DNA of 64,000 nucleotides. It comes from Polytrichum commune. Lineage: Eukaryota > Streptophyta > Polytrichopsida > Polytrichales > Polytrichaceae. Each line of letters starts with the position of its first letter. Position 1 is the stretch's first letter. The notes beneath the pieces are model-generated. The model worked only from the letters and a program-made list of their open reading frames with translations, did not search any database and was not told where the DNA came from. Shown piece after piece: positions 47,101 through 58,349 of the stretch. A program made the position numbers and the translations under genes. Location of the stretch: assembly GCA_950295325.1 (NCBI GenBank), contig OX485808.1, forward strand, positions 8,992,501-9,056,500, given 5' to 3'.

Positions 47101-49211
47101 AGTTGTGAGTTTATGAGAGGTTTAAGGATAACTCTTTGTAGTAATATGTTACTTTACAAGTATGGACACAAGCTGCATTTGCACGGTTTTGGACAGGCTT
47201 GGTAGGAACTCACCTTAATGCTATATCCCTACATAGGTTTCCTAGATTTAAAATGTCAATTGGGAAGTGCATTCTAGGACAATGTTTCCTAGTAGTGTTA
47301 ATATTTGTCCATGATAATTTCATCTAATTTTCAACATGAAGTAAATACTTCACAATGTCCTTGGCCATGTCACTCTTGATCATAGTGATTGGACAACTTT
47401 GGTTAACAATAGAGTTATCCTCTGACTCAACATGACTTTTGGTCAAGTGTTGGTTGTCTTCATACACCTTCCATGTTTGGTAGGTTTTCGGTGCATGCTT
47501 GGAGGGAGTGTGGAGGTTTGGATGAAGAACATTCTATATCGGTGGAGTGAGGGTCAAAGTCATTTTGGCATGCCAAGAGGTGTCAATAAAAGTTGGCCCT
47601 CAATCAACCGAATAGGTTGCTCTTCAATCTAATTCAAACACTACCTCGAAGCATGCACCACAAATGGAAAGAAATTATTGATGTTGCATGCAAAACAACC
47701 AATAGAAAATCCCAAGGGACGGACTCCTGATAAAAATTCCCATTGAGGTGAAGGATAGCTCTCATATACCGACAGAATTGGTTTTATAAAAAAACTGGGA
47801 TATCTCTTGCAAAGTGAGTCAGATCAGACACAACTGCCGCTGATGAATCAATTGTGTGTTTTGAGCAGAAACTAGAACTGCAGAAGAAGACTGCAGATGA
47901 ACAAAAGAAGCAACTTCTTCCTCAGCTCAAAGACAAAATCGCCAAAGTGGAGTCAATCCGGAGCGCCTTAAATGGTAACAGAGTGCACGCAAACCTCGAG
48001 GAATTAAATCAGAAGCTCTTCAATCAGCAACAGGCAGTTATAAGACTACATGAAGGCAAGTTTCTCTATTCCCTAGCACATGTCAACAAATGATTATTAT
48101 TCATATTGCATATGTGTTGTTGTTGTGGTGTAACTCAGGAGGCTAATCTATTCAAAGAGGCTAGTGGAACATTTAAAGTAAAAACCTCGAGGTGGTTGTT
48201 CTACCTCCCACAGACAAGTTCTTAAATATCTTGGAAAGCTCAATCTAGAGAACTGTTTAGAAGATGAACATTATACCCTGTGCATTATGTTAAGAGAGCA
48301 CATTGACAATTTTCATTTGTAAACTTTGATTAATAAATCTTTTACTAGGAGGTCTATTCGTATGAAAATTGTTGGATCTTTTTGTATGTAGCACATGCTC
48401 CAACCAGTGTTGGACTTGTATCACCTCTTTTATATATCCCACTCAGATATATACATTGAGGATTTTACAATCTCTGATTGGTATTATTGTGATGGAGTGT
48501 CCCCCCTACAACTCTATTAGAGATAAGATCCCTTCCCTATTTCAGATTGTAGTACTACGTAGTCTCAAGTCTTTCTTCCAATTGGACCATCAAGTTGATG
48601 TTAGCCTCTATCTTACTAAGGGTGAGTTTCCATGTAGTTTGTTCGCCCACCACGTTTTGGTGGGAATAAGAATAAATGTAGATGGAATCAGGTGGGGTAG
48701 TGTTTGTATGTGCCAACCAACTGTTTCCATGACAAGTGTTTAGTGGGTGCATGGAAGTCTAGTGGTCCATGGCCACGAACTTTCACATTCTAGTAGGCAA
48801 CAAGAATGTGGTAAAAACCAACGATTGGTTGCTTTTGTTATCTTTGTAAAAACACCTCCAAACCCCCTATTATCTAGATTCTAGTGGGCGAGCAGTCTAC
48901 ATGGAACCCACCATGAAGACCATTGCACTATGTTACTCTAAGGAATTAGCCTTTTGATCACCATCTTGATGTACTCCCATAAGGCTTTTGACTTCCCGGA
49001 CTTTAATATCATTTTCATCTCATCACAATTTTGATATTGGTCAGGCAGGTTCCAGTCTTATACTCTGCTATATCTGAAGGTAAAATAGTTTCTCTTGCAA
49101 ACAGAAGTAGATATGAAGGAGCGCGAAACCAACTACAATCCTATCCTGGAAAACATCCGCTTCATGATTGGCCAGTTGAACACCGAGCTTAAAGCACGAC
49201 ATGTTCGTTGA
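38131..49211 (+). CDS. IFT74: Intraflagellar transport protein IFT74, 14 exons
   Basis: This is a core IFT-B subunit that pairs with IFT81 to carry tubulin into growing flagella. Exons are 38131-38326, 38644-38733, 38856-39003, 39161-39233, 39487-39596, 40410-40488, 41198-41320, 42174-42326, 43159-43279, 43943-44094, 44793-44889, 46153-46316, 47869-48055 and 49105-49211. They sum to 1800 nt and encode 599 aa, close to the roughly 600-aa animal protein, and every phase agrees. The first 65 residues are Ser/Arg-rich and basic, as in the tubulin-binding N-terminus of IFT74. Then come VENRPLTQQGLMSS and DKSYYMSRLR, a hallmark block, followed by coiled coil to the end, including KFLEMQQKEKKMQAFIDNF and the terminal ETNYNPILENI. 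Intron 13 is GC-AG (G|GCAAGT). The exon 2 donor (GTCTTC) is weak, and the exon 11 acceptor (AACAG at 44788-44792) was chosen for phase. Introns are enlarged by MITEs. Confidence 0.95.
39826..40193 (+). mobile_element. MITE with GAGTTATCCT ends, in IFT74 intron 5
   Basis: The left end AGAGTTATCCTTTAACTCAA is mirrored by TTGAGTTAGAGGATAATTCT on the right. The interior is the reverse complement of the element at 47411-47764; compare 'GAGGTAGTGTTTGAATTTGA' here with its complement there. Confidence 0.7.
41603..42020 (+). mobile_element. MITE family 'CTGATTATGATAAA', copy B, in IFT74 intron 7
   Basis: It carries the same interior blocks as copy A and in addition an insertion of about 75 bp near 41860-41935 relative to the others. 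The right end reads ATCTATCCACATTATTTCC. Confidence 0.7.
44126..44468 (+). mobile_element. MITE family 'AAGGTATGTGG', copy in IFT74 intron 10
   Basis: It has 'TTGAGTGGTAAATGGCAAGG', 'GACACTATTCTAGGTTCAAT' and a right end GGCCACATACCTTA, which is the inverted form of the family's left end. Confidence 0.65.
45583..45902. mobile_element. MITE with GAGCATCCCCACTCATGGAGCC ends, in IFT74 intron 11
   Basis: The left end GAGCATCCCCACTCATGGAG is mirrored on the right by CTCCATGAGTGGAGACACTC. The interior has palindromic 'ATTATGTCATAATGGCA' and 'CTATGACATAATCG' blocks. There is no coding capacity; the small open frames across it are incidental. Confidence 0.7.
46401..46749 (+). mobile_element. MITE family 'CTGATTATGATAAA', copy C, in IFT74 intron 12
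   Basis: It starts GTTGATTATGGTCAATAC and ends CATTGTTTATCATAATTTGT, an inverted match of its own start. Interior blocks are as in copies A and B. Another MITE starts directly at its right border. Confidence 0.7.
46749..47137. mobile_element. MITE with related ATTATCCT ends, in IFT74 intron 12
   Basis: The left end AGAATTATCCTTAAAGCCTC is mirrored by GAGGTTTAAGGATAACTCTT. The interior differs from the other two GAGTTATCCT elements. It abuts the end of the MITE at 46401-46749. Confidence 0.6.
47411..47764 (-). mobile_element. MITE with GAGTTATCCT ends, inverted copy, in IFT74 intron 12
   Basis: The left end is AGAGTTATCCTCTGACTCAA and the right end TTGAGGTGAAGGATAGCTCT. The interior is complementary to the copy in intron 5, so both fall in one primary transcript in opposite orientations. 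Confidence 0.7.
48485..48660 (+). pseudogene. LINE ORF2 extreme C-terminal scrap in IFT74 intron 13
   Basis: The plus strand reads MECPPYNSIRDKIPSLFQIV then SLKSFFQLDHQVDVSLYLTK. The first part continues the VLECHLYNPIRYKF found at the end of the relic at 25560, so both come from one element family. It is 5'-truncated and inactive. Confidence 0.65.
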
Positions 49212-49998
49212 AATTGTCACTTGACTGTCTACTCCAGGATTTAAACTTGTAATTTATTTTGTCAACCAAGAGATCTCATCAGATGTGTGATATAAGTTAG
49301 AAGGCTGTTGTATAGATAATTCTAATAATGAATAAGGTCCACATGTATCGGAAACTGGAACGAATGCATGTTTTAGAAAAATTATTAGCCCGAGGCCACA
49401 TCTTTCAGGGATTAATAAGGTTCTGAAAATTCAATGTGATTTTTACACCCAGATGGAAAATGTAGTCATATAGCAGGCTAGGTGAATTCTCAAACCTGGA
49501 GCTTCTTGGTCTGTTGCCTTTGAAGTACTTTCATTTTGTTGTGTTTTCTTAGATGGATTCAACTGGCAATTTATTCTATTGATTCTTCAAGCCTTTTGGC
49601 TTCCTGAACTTCAAAACCAATTTCATTGAAGAGGTCAAACACATTGGCACCGAGCCATTTCAGTGGACATTTCAAGGTCTGAATGTGCATGCTTAGGAAG
49701 AGTCCAAGAAAGAACCTAACTGGAACACACAGGTTCCTAAATTTGTATGTGGATGTCTTTGTAGAGCTTTCTATTCCAACCCCTGAAAAAAAGATTATGA
49801 TATGCTCCTCAAATCATGCCACTTGTCATTCTTACATTGGCTGGGATCCACTTGAATCCCACGTGGAAACTGCATTCAAGAACTAGTGAGCACCCCCTAT
49901 TGTATTATATTACTGAAATAACAATCTCAGAATCTTGCCAAGTTGCCAGTAGGTGAATTACCCAGTATCTGACCATGATTGAATGGTCCTCCTTTGTA

Positions 49999-50408
49999 CA
50001 GTATGTGTGTCTTACGTAGTCACTGTTCTTAATTGAACGCTTATATTTGATTCGTAGTATATGGCAAGGCTTGTAGTTAAGAATGGACACCAAAAAGATA
50101 TCATGTGGTACAATGAGATTGGCTTGTATGCTGAAAATATGGACATCGTTTTGGGTTTAATAAATAACATAATTAGGAGGGTCTAGTATATACTATGTGA
50201 TCACTCAAAGAAAATGATAATCTTCATATTGGCTACCTATAAATTTTGCATCTTGTGAAACTCCAATTTTGGAAACTTGAAATGACAATGTGTGTGATCC
50301 ATTGCAATTGTTAAGTGTAACCAAATGAGGCAATTTCAAAACCCATTGAATGGTCAAAATTGTTTGTGGAGTGGCAAGTGCCCACAATCATGAAGGCCAA
50401 ATACATGA
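49999..50408 (+). mobile_element. MITE family 'AAGGTATGTGG', copy downstream of IFT74
   Basis: It starts near GTATGTGTGTCTTACGTAGT and carries 'ATGGCAAGGCTTGTAGTTAA' and 'GGCAAGTGCCCACAAT'. A shorter, worn relative follows at about 50440-50620. Confidence 0.6.
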
Positions 50409-50619
50409 AGTTACATAAGCATGCAAGCCTTATTTGGTTATTCATCTTAGTCGGACACACACATTTGAGCAGTGTGTGGTTAGGCTAGATCTAAGAATGG
50501 GACCCAACAAGACATGTGTTCAAAAGAAATCGAACTATGTGTTCGGAATTCATCAACCACTCTGGACTCAATGACAACAGAACTGGGGAGACCTAGATAT
50601 TCAAATAAAGAATAAGCAC

Positions 50620-52464
50620 ATATGCACATTTTCATAAGCATAATCAATTCAAAGAAGATTTAATTGATGATGATGCTTCATTGTAGAATTTCTTACGCAA
50701 CCCAAGTTTTCTTGCATAAATGTGATTGGTAGAAGTTGGAGAACATGAAAAAACGAACCGAATAACACCCACATATACCTTATGGCTCGTAAATAATGAC
50801 ATGGCTTCAAAGACTCTCGGGCAAGGGGAAACGCATCCTTGTAACACACGAGAAGGAAAGTCTTCTCCCTATACATGCATCATGAGTTATTTAGTCTTCA
50901 AGAATCTCAACCATAGACACACATGCAAATGCCTTTACAGGTAGCGGTTGGAGATCGAGCCCGGGCCCGGGCTCCTTTGTACTTCGACCAAATGTTGTGC
51001 GGGTATCACCATATTTGAATCCCATAGGGCCATATCACATAGTCATATCCATCAATTATTACTCATGATTTAATCTTTTCTCTTCATGTAATTCAAGTAG
51101 ACTAACATTTATACACAAGGTCCTCTTGTGTTCTTATTGGGTATTTTGAAAAAAATGAAAAAAATCTTTAAATTTTGTATTCATCGCCATTTTGTGTAGT
51201 AATTGGTGTAGTTGAATTCTGCGTCATTCTAGTCTAAAATATTTTGTTTTACACAAAGCGGAGGTCACTAAATTTGGAAATTGTTTCTTCCTATCTGATA
51301 AATACATCTATTCAAAAAAGAGTTAATAAAATTTTGACCATTTTGGTGATGCATTCTAGAAGTATTAGTTTCATAGTTGTCGCACATGGTCTTGATCTTG
51401 ACAAATGGAGTGATCTCCATAGGCACACGCATCAAAGTGGTGTTGGCCCAATTATTAAGTATGGGTGAAGCACTATTTCTCAACCTTACAATGGTAATTG
51501 GGTACCATTTGTGTACCGTGTGGAAATTTTTGACATAAGATGGATATGCTTTCACGCGCCGTTGTATTTACCATGGCAACGTGATGGTTGGTACAGGATC
51601 CATGGCAAGATCCATGGCAAGATCCATGTAAGTCGAAAGTGAAAAGAATGGGAATTCTCTCTGAGCTCAAAATTGTCTCTCCTTCAGCCGATTTGACCCC
51701 GGAATCAAAGAGTTTGAAGCATTCAAGTCATCTGAATTTGGTTGATACATCCATAAACATGTGGAGCACATTAGGTATAAACCAAACCCCCTAAGAATCG
51801 ATGCCAAGGACCCTAAACTCACTACAAACACCCACGCAAAACCCACCCAACAGCTATGTATTAAATCAAATCTAGATCATAACATGACTTTTAGACATAA
51901 AGAAAATTTGTATACAATGATGTAGTTCAATCAACTCGACATTAGGTGCACACCACATCTCTAGTTGTGAACATTTCTTACTTTCTTACACGCACACTAT
52001 GTTATGTTGGAAATAACACACTCAAAGCAACGTTCCAACCACATTGCTCACAAACATATGTATGAATCCCTTTCCTAGACTTTCCCATAATCACCCTACT
52101 TTACAATAGGCATATACTAACAACCCAAACAATACTCTCACTATTTCAAAGTAACTTCTTGTGTCCCAATTTATTACTCCAATTGTAGTTTCGAAGCTTC
52201 CCCCCCCCCCCCCTTTCTTTTTTCCTTTTCGTTTCTATGTAACTTCGTGAATTTCGCGGCACCCTCCGGTTTTTTTGGTACCTTGAGGAAATAATGATGG
52301 TCACTTGAAAGCAAAGGGCGTGGGGGTGGGGCCGAAGCAACACGAAAATGCTACTAGGCTTTGTGGGGGCCACCACCAAAAACCCGGCTCTCCAATGGCA
52401 TTACACATGCACCACAAAACTCGACAAACGGGATGGCAAGACTAGAGCAACCAATCGCTGCCTC
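50620..52464. other. Non-genic
   Basis: No gene recognised. A 13-bp tandem repeat of GATCCATGGCAA type stands at about 51598-51631 (three units). A C tract precedes the satellite at 52201. Confidence 0.4.
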
Positions 52465-53330
52465 AATTTTGATCCCCCCCCCCGCGGCCCAAGTACTATA
52501 CTACGGCCTAAACCCTAAACCTCGGGACTCGGGATCTCGCATTAAAATATGAATAGTAACTACAACAAACTTTGAGGCGGAGTGGGGGGGGGGCCTTGAA
52601 GTTCAATAACTTACATCTTAAAGGATGGGGCTAGACACTCGCGTCTTTTAAGTTGGGCCCCCACCAATATTACTGAGGTAAAAGGAAGACGAGTAAAAAC
52701 CTAACCCCCATAGATTTGTCTACTTCATGGCATCTCTGATGTTGCCGCATCAATTTTGATCCCCCCCCCCCCCCCCCGCCTAAGTACTATACTACGGCCT
52801 AAACCCTAAACCTCGGGACTCGGGATCTCACATTAAAAAATGAAAAGTAACTACAACAAACTTTGAGTTGGGGCTTGAAGTTCAATAACTTACACCTGAA
52901 AGACCGGGGCTAGACACTCGCCTCTTTTAAGTTGGACCCCCACCAATATTACCGAGGTAAAAGAAAGTCTAGTAAAAACCTGACCCCCATAGATTTGTCT
53001 AATTCATGGCACCTGATGTTGCCGCATCAATTTTGATCCCCCCCCCCCGCCTAAGTACTATACTACGGCCTAAACCCTAGACCTCGGGACTCGGGATCTC
53101 ACATTAAAAAATGAATAGTAACTACAACAAACTTTGAGCCATAGTGGGAGGAGGGGGGGGGGCTTGAAGTTCAATAACTTACACCTCAAAGGCCGGGGCT
53201 AGACACTCGCCTCTTTTAAGTTGGGCCCCCACCAATATTACCAAGGTGAAAGGAAGTCCAGTAAAAAGCTAACCCCCATGAATTCGTCTAATTTGGGGTA
53301 TCTGGTGCTGATTCCTGGGTCAAACCGTCT
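52465..53330 (+). repeat. Satellite-like tandem array, about 280-bp unit
   Basis: 'CAATTTTGATC' followed by a C run begins units at about 52465, 52752 and 53029. Each unit has 'AAGTACTATACTACGGCC', 'TAAACCCTAAACCTCGGGAC' (last copy TAAACCCTAGACC), a G run, 'CTTGAAGTTCAATAACTTAC' and 'GGCTAGACACTCGC'. Three units and a partial one are present; the C and G tracts vary in length between units. Confidence 0.85.
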
Positions 53331-56300
53331 CGGAGAAGAACAAAACCTAAAAAATACACGCACTTGTTACGCTATAATTGACTGCGTTTTTCATCGTGGG
53401 TGATGTTGTTGGTGGTGGGACAGCCCAGGTCAAAGAGGTGGGTGTCTAGCCATGGCCCGCGTGAAATACAATAAGTTACATACATAGAAGATCTTATGAC
53501 ATCCAAACCCGGGTTTACTACATGAGGGAATTTGTTGGCCACAAGGACAATGCATGCCCTTCATTCAGCCATTGTGGTAGTAGCTAGGACCTATATGACG
53601 CGTCCCCAAGATTCTGCATGCAACAACAGGAGTTGGTATTGGAATTTGCACCAAACTGTGATGATATGCGCCACAAACTCAGTGGATACGGTTTAGAAGA
53701 AGAAGAAGCATAAAAAAAAACGGAAGTTAAAATACATAGAATTGAAATGTCAGTAGTACTTCCGTGCCTCTCATATATACTCTCGGAGTATGGGCGAGAG
53801 GGGGAGTTGATTCACGGAAGGTACTAGCTAAGGTACCACCGAGGCCTTAAAAGCAAACAACACTTTAACAAACTTTTGCTCTTTCGGGAAGGTTAATTAT
53901 GTAGCTTGGAAAAAAAATTCCAAAAGAATTGCATAGATTAAAGCAAATCTATACAGAGTCTAACAAAAAAAAACTTCATATATATGCAACCTACGAAAAA
54001 AATACAAAGTCATCTCAAAGTAAAGAGCCTTTTAATTACTCTCAGCTTGGGGTGGGGGGGGAGGTTTCAATTGATGTTGAATTGTTAAGTGAGGCTCACC
54101 GCAACATCAGCCTCATTGTAGGTGAGGATCTTCTAAGTTATTGAATGAAGGTGTTGTTCCCCTTGTGTGAGTCACTTCTTGCACCGCCTCGTTGAGCGGA
54201 TAGATCTTCGATTAGCCAGTGTGGTTGGCTGAAGTTTGGTGCTCTTTTAAAAGTGTTCTTGCATCCTTCTCACACCGCTCTTGTGAATGGCCGAAGTGGT
54301 GACATTTTATACTCAGTGCCACGTATGATGATTCGCTTTTAACAATGGCTTACTTTATGGCACCGTCACATTTAGTTGTTGACGGCTTAAGCATCAAAAA
54401 ATAGGTGTCACCAAAGGGGAGTTGTTACTTTAAGGCCTGAGTACCTTATGGGCTTGGGGTCCATGTACTCTCATCCATCGTGGATGGAGGGGTTATATTA
54501 AAACAAAGCCTCCCGCATGCTAAAGGGCCGATTTATTTCAATTTGAGCTCACTAGACTCATTCGGGATATCTGCTGTTGTTTTTAGAATCTAATCCTCGA
54601 GAAGCAGTCATTTTCAGGACATAGAATAGTTCACCTTCCTAATGGATGACTTTACATAGACACCACAAATCCTTGGCCAATACTATGTATGGGTGTCATT
54701 TGATTGGTGTGTGTGTGGTTAGGTGAGGATCAAAGAACAAACACCATTATAAAAGACAAGTGTCTAGAAAGAGGTTTGTTGATGCAGCACAAACTGTAGC
54801 ACATAAGATTTGATCAGTAGAATATTGGAAATTTGAAGAAAAAAATTAAGCAAGTAATATTGACTCGCCATAAGATATGTGAGTGCTATTTGGTTATTAT
54901 TATTTGTGTTCTTTGTCTTCTATTGATCATATTTACATTCTCAAATTTGGGTTGCATCACCGAATCTATCGTGTAGCATCAACAAAAACAAAATTGAAAA
55001 TCAAACCTCCCTTTTTTTTATTCATGGTTATCAAAAGTGCATGTTTTTCTTTATTCTCATTGAATCCATAGGGTTATCCCAATTGTGTTCACCATTGACT
55101 ATGGAATAGTTAGTTACGTTTGAAGACGCACTCCAATCTTTTTTAAACGTGTGTCTACCTCCATGATGTTTATTTGTTGATTCTTACATAATCACACACC
55201 AATCAAATACAGGTGTCCAATTTAAAAACTTTAAAAAATTTACACCCCGCATGTCTTAAGGTAGACATGCCTCACACAAATACTTCTCTTACTGCAACAA
55301 CTTCTTCAGGGATATGAAACATGCAATTAGTGCAAGATGATTAGCAAATCCAAATAGTGTCTATATACATTTGCTCGTGGATTTTGAAGCTTCCTAAGAA
55401 TATCTTATATTTTTACCAAAATGAAATATTCTCGTGCTCATTCAATGGTCATAATTGGTCCCCCCCCCCTTTATGCCGATTATGTTAGAACATTCTAACC
55501 ATGCATGCCAATCTCTTCCTAAACACATGACATCTTTTTGAAACCGCTTCTTAGATCCACACCTAACCACATACCACTCAAATATAAGTATCCCAAATTA
55601 TTGTTGTGCTTATGTGTTGCATGATGTATTGAAGTAAATTTGGATATATACTCAAAATCATGACTTTTTGGTCGCTTCAATTCTATGGGCAAGTTTGTCG
55701 ATACACTTTTAATACACCTAAAGTTTACGGGAGATATGTGAATCCTTGGCAATTAGTTGAATACTATACTATCAAAATATGATGAGAAAAACATAAATAA
55801 AATCATATACATTCTTGATGTTAAATTCGTTTAAAAGAATGTTGTATCATTATCATAATCAACTCTGCATATTCTATCGGAGGATCTTACCCCAAAACCT
55901 CATTGAAGGATCTTATAATAAAATTATAACATGTTATAATCATGGACTTGGACTTAGTCCAGGTCTACTTCAATATTAGTTCTACCTTGGACCTACAAGA
56001 TGTGGAAATTTCATTGGACCCCCTAGTAACATGGTGGCCAAGAATCCTTGTAAGCTCGGTTCCGAGAAACACTTCGATTCCATTGCAACGAAGGCCCTTC
56101 CCTTCCCGGATCCCCAAAAGGACCGCACAAATATCGTTGGCAACCTCACCTCTCCGCCCACATCATGTGCGAACCTACTCGAAACGGAGCTATTAATCCC
56201 CACAAAGGACACACCCTCCCCTAGAGACCATGAATGAATGAGGCTCATAAGGGCCGCAACCCGGAGTACCTCCACATGGTGGGGCCACACGAAGGAGGCG

Positions 56301-57765
56301 TTAATAGGGGCAATATAATGAAACATTGGAGGTTAATTTTGTGGGTTGGAGTGGGCCCGAGGCCATGTCCGCCGCAAACTTAAAAAGAACCAAATACGAG
56401 GCTCGTACTATGTTGTGTGTATATATATATGTATATGTTGTGCTTTTTGTGAATCTTTAGCCCCCAACGTTACCGTGGCCCCATGTATACTTTTCCCCTT
56501 TTCGCCCATTGTTTGATTCTACACCGCTCACGGGTATCGATAGTGCCACTTACTATGTGGGAATAAGCGATGCTATACCTATTTGCTATAGATCTCAACT
56601 TCGTCCAACGAATTGAGGTCAAATCGGTTGTTTGGACACTATAGAACATTCACATCTTTACTTACCAAGAGCTTGTACTATGAGTAGAAAGTTCTAGCAC
56701 ATCGTAACCCTGAATAGCAAGTGACTCTAAATACCATGAGTGATGTACTTAGTACACCGTTTATGGTATTTAGTGTCACATGCGTAACCGTGTCACTTGC
56801 CCTATTCTGAGGCGTATGCTAGTTACTGCACCACTCGTCAACAACTTCATCATTAGTGTCATCCTCATGACATTTGGCGTTCGAGTGCACTTAATTACTA
56901 ATATCTTGGCATGCGTCTGATTAGTAGTTATGACTCTGTGTATGCCTGTGTTACACAACGGTCTACAAGTTGACTAAAACGTACACAAGTAGTATGGTCC
57001 AAAATATCCTCTAGCACACTAAATGTGAACACATGACAATTGCCATTAGCATGCTCACCAAGAGCTTCCCCTTGAATACTAAAAACGCAAAACTATCATC
57101 TCAGGTATTCCAATGCGCTACACTAGATGTCATTATCTGAACAAAATGTCACTTTAAGTTACTTATGTTGATGAATAGTACGATATTGCCAATCATCGGA
57201 CGTGACACTTTGAGACCTCTAGGCATCTAGTTTGGGCCCTTCACAAATAGTGTGTGTGACACTAAACATCATTAATGGTGAAGTACTACGTGCATGGGCC
57301 CAAGACCAAGGCCCACACAAGTTGCTCATAAAGTTGTGCGTAGCCCTAAAGACGAAAAGAATATTACATAGAATGTATGGCGGAGGCACCTATTTTCGGC
57401 ACTTTGAGTAATTGAGCACATAAATCGATAGTAGTGGATCATTGTATCAATTCTATATTGAAGACAAGCGCACGAGGAATCCAAATCCATGTAAGATGTG
57501 ATTTTGGGATCATCATCCAAGAACTTTTTATTTTTATTTTTTATAGGCACTCTTCACAAACTTTCTTTTAACATGATATTATCATGTAATAAACAAACGA
57601 TTTATAAAAATAAAAAAATTGCACTTGTACGTTTTGATTGCATGATCGTCTTTTCCTCTAATGTGTGGAACTTTTTTGTATTAGAAAGAGCCTTGTTACA
57701 TGAAAGTAATGCATATATATATATCCCAAATTTTCCGTGACATGTAGGACCTATCATAACCACGT
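53331..57765. other. Non-genic with partial MITE copies
   Basis: Partial copies of the 'AAGGTATGTGG' MITE are the main recognisable content (about 54690-54780, 55060-55260, 55445-55595), plus the hairpin at 56700. Open frames are short. The stretch 55990-56330 is richer in GC but shows no protein I recognise. Confidence 0.4.
56700..56815. repeat. Nested inverted repeat / hairpin
   Basis: The inner arms are GTGACTCTAAATACCAT (56721-56737) and ATGGTATTTAGTGTCAC (56763-56779), 16 of 17 paired. The outer arms CTGAATAGCAAGTGAC and GTCACTTGCCCTATTCTGAG extend the symmetry. It is probably a further MITE terminus pair or a foldback element. Confidence 0.5.
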
Positions 57766-57842
57766 GTGTGCCTTTCACCTCAAGTTTCTACACTTTGCAA
57801 GTGGTGTCGCGATCCGGTTGGGTTGATTCAATTTGTAAGTGA

Positions 57843-58349
57843 GGGCCACTTCACACATGAGACCGAGAGCCCGTGAGCCCGTGACCATTACACTTCAAGC
57901 ACTCTCATTGGTGGAAAAGGTGGAGTCGGTCCAAGTTCTTTTCACACTACGCTTGAGGGACCAACGGAGTATGTGAATTCGAGGTGGATGTAAAGTCCAC
58001 ATGGATTTCTACATGGCATCGAATGGATCATGTTTCATGGTCACTTGGACTATTTTCAACAACCACCTCTTGGAGGTAGGCCTAACACAAAACCAGGAGA
58101 CCATGGCCCTCCGAACGCTCACAACCACTGGTTTATTCTATTTTTTCATGTGTGAGGACCCGCATGAATAGAAACTCATTGAAATATCATTTGGTTGAGG
58201 GCCTAGTCACACATGACTTCACACTACACTTGAGGGTTTGTGACCACATTACATGATTTTGGAGGTGTGTTGGGACGGCCTTTAGACACTTTCTTTTGGG
58301 GTCTCACAATTTCATGGTCTTGGGTCTTGACTCATGTGTGAAGCGTCCC
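57843..58349 (+). mobile_element. TIR element 'GGGCCACTTCACACATGAG', copy 1
   Basis: The left end GGGCCACTTCACACATGAGA is mirrored by CTCATGTGTGAAGCGTCCC. It is about 507 bp without coding capacity. It has interrupted one unit of an older local duplication (57766-58440 against 58480-58660). The flanks TAAGTGA and TAAGTCA look like a 7-8 bp target duplication. Confidence 0.7.

Noticed and set aside
52465-53330. Regular repeats that might suggest a CRISPR array
   Set aside because: The units are about 280 bp and near-identical throughout, without short repeats and unique spacers, and the DNA is eukaryotic.
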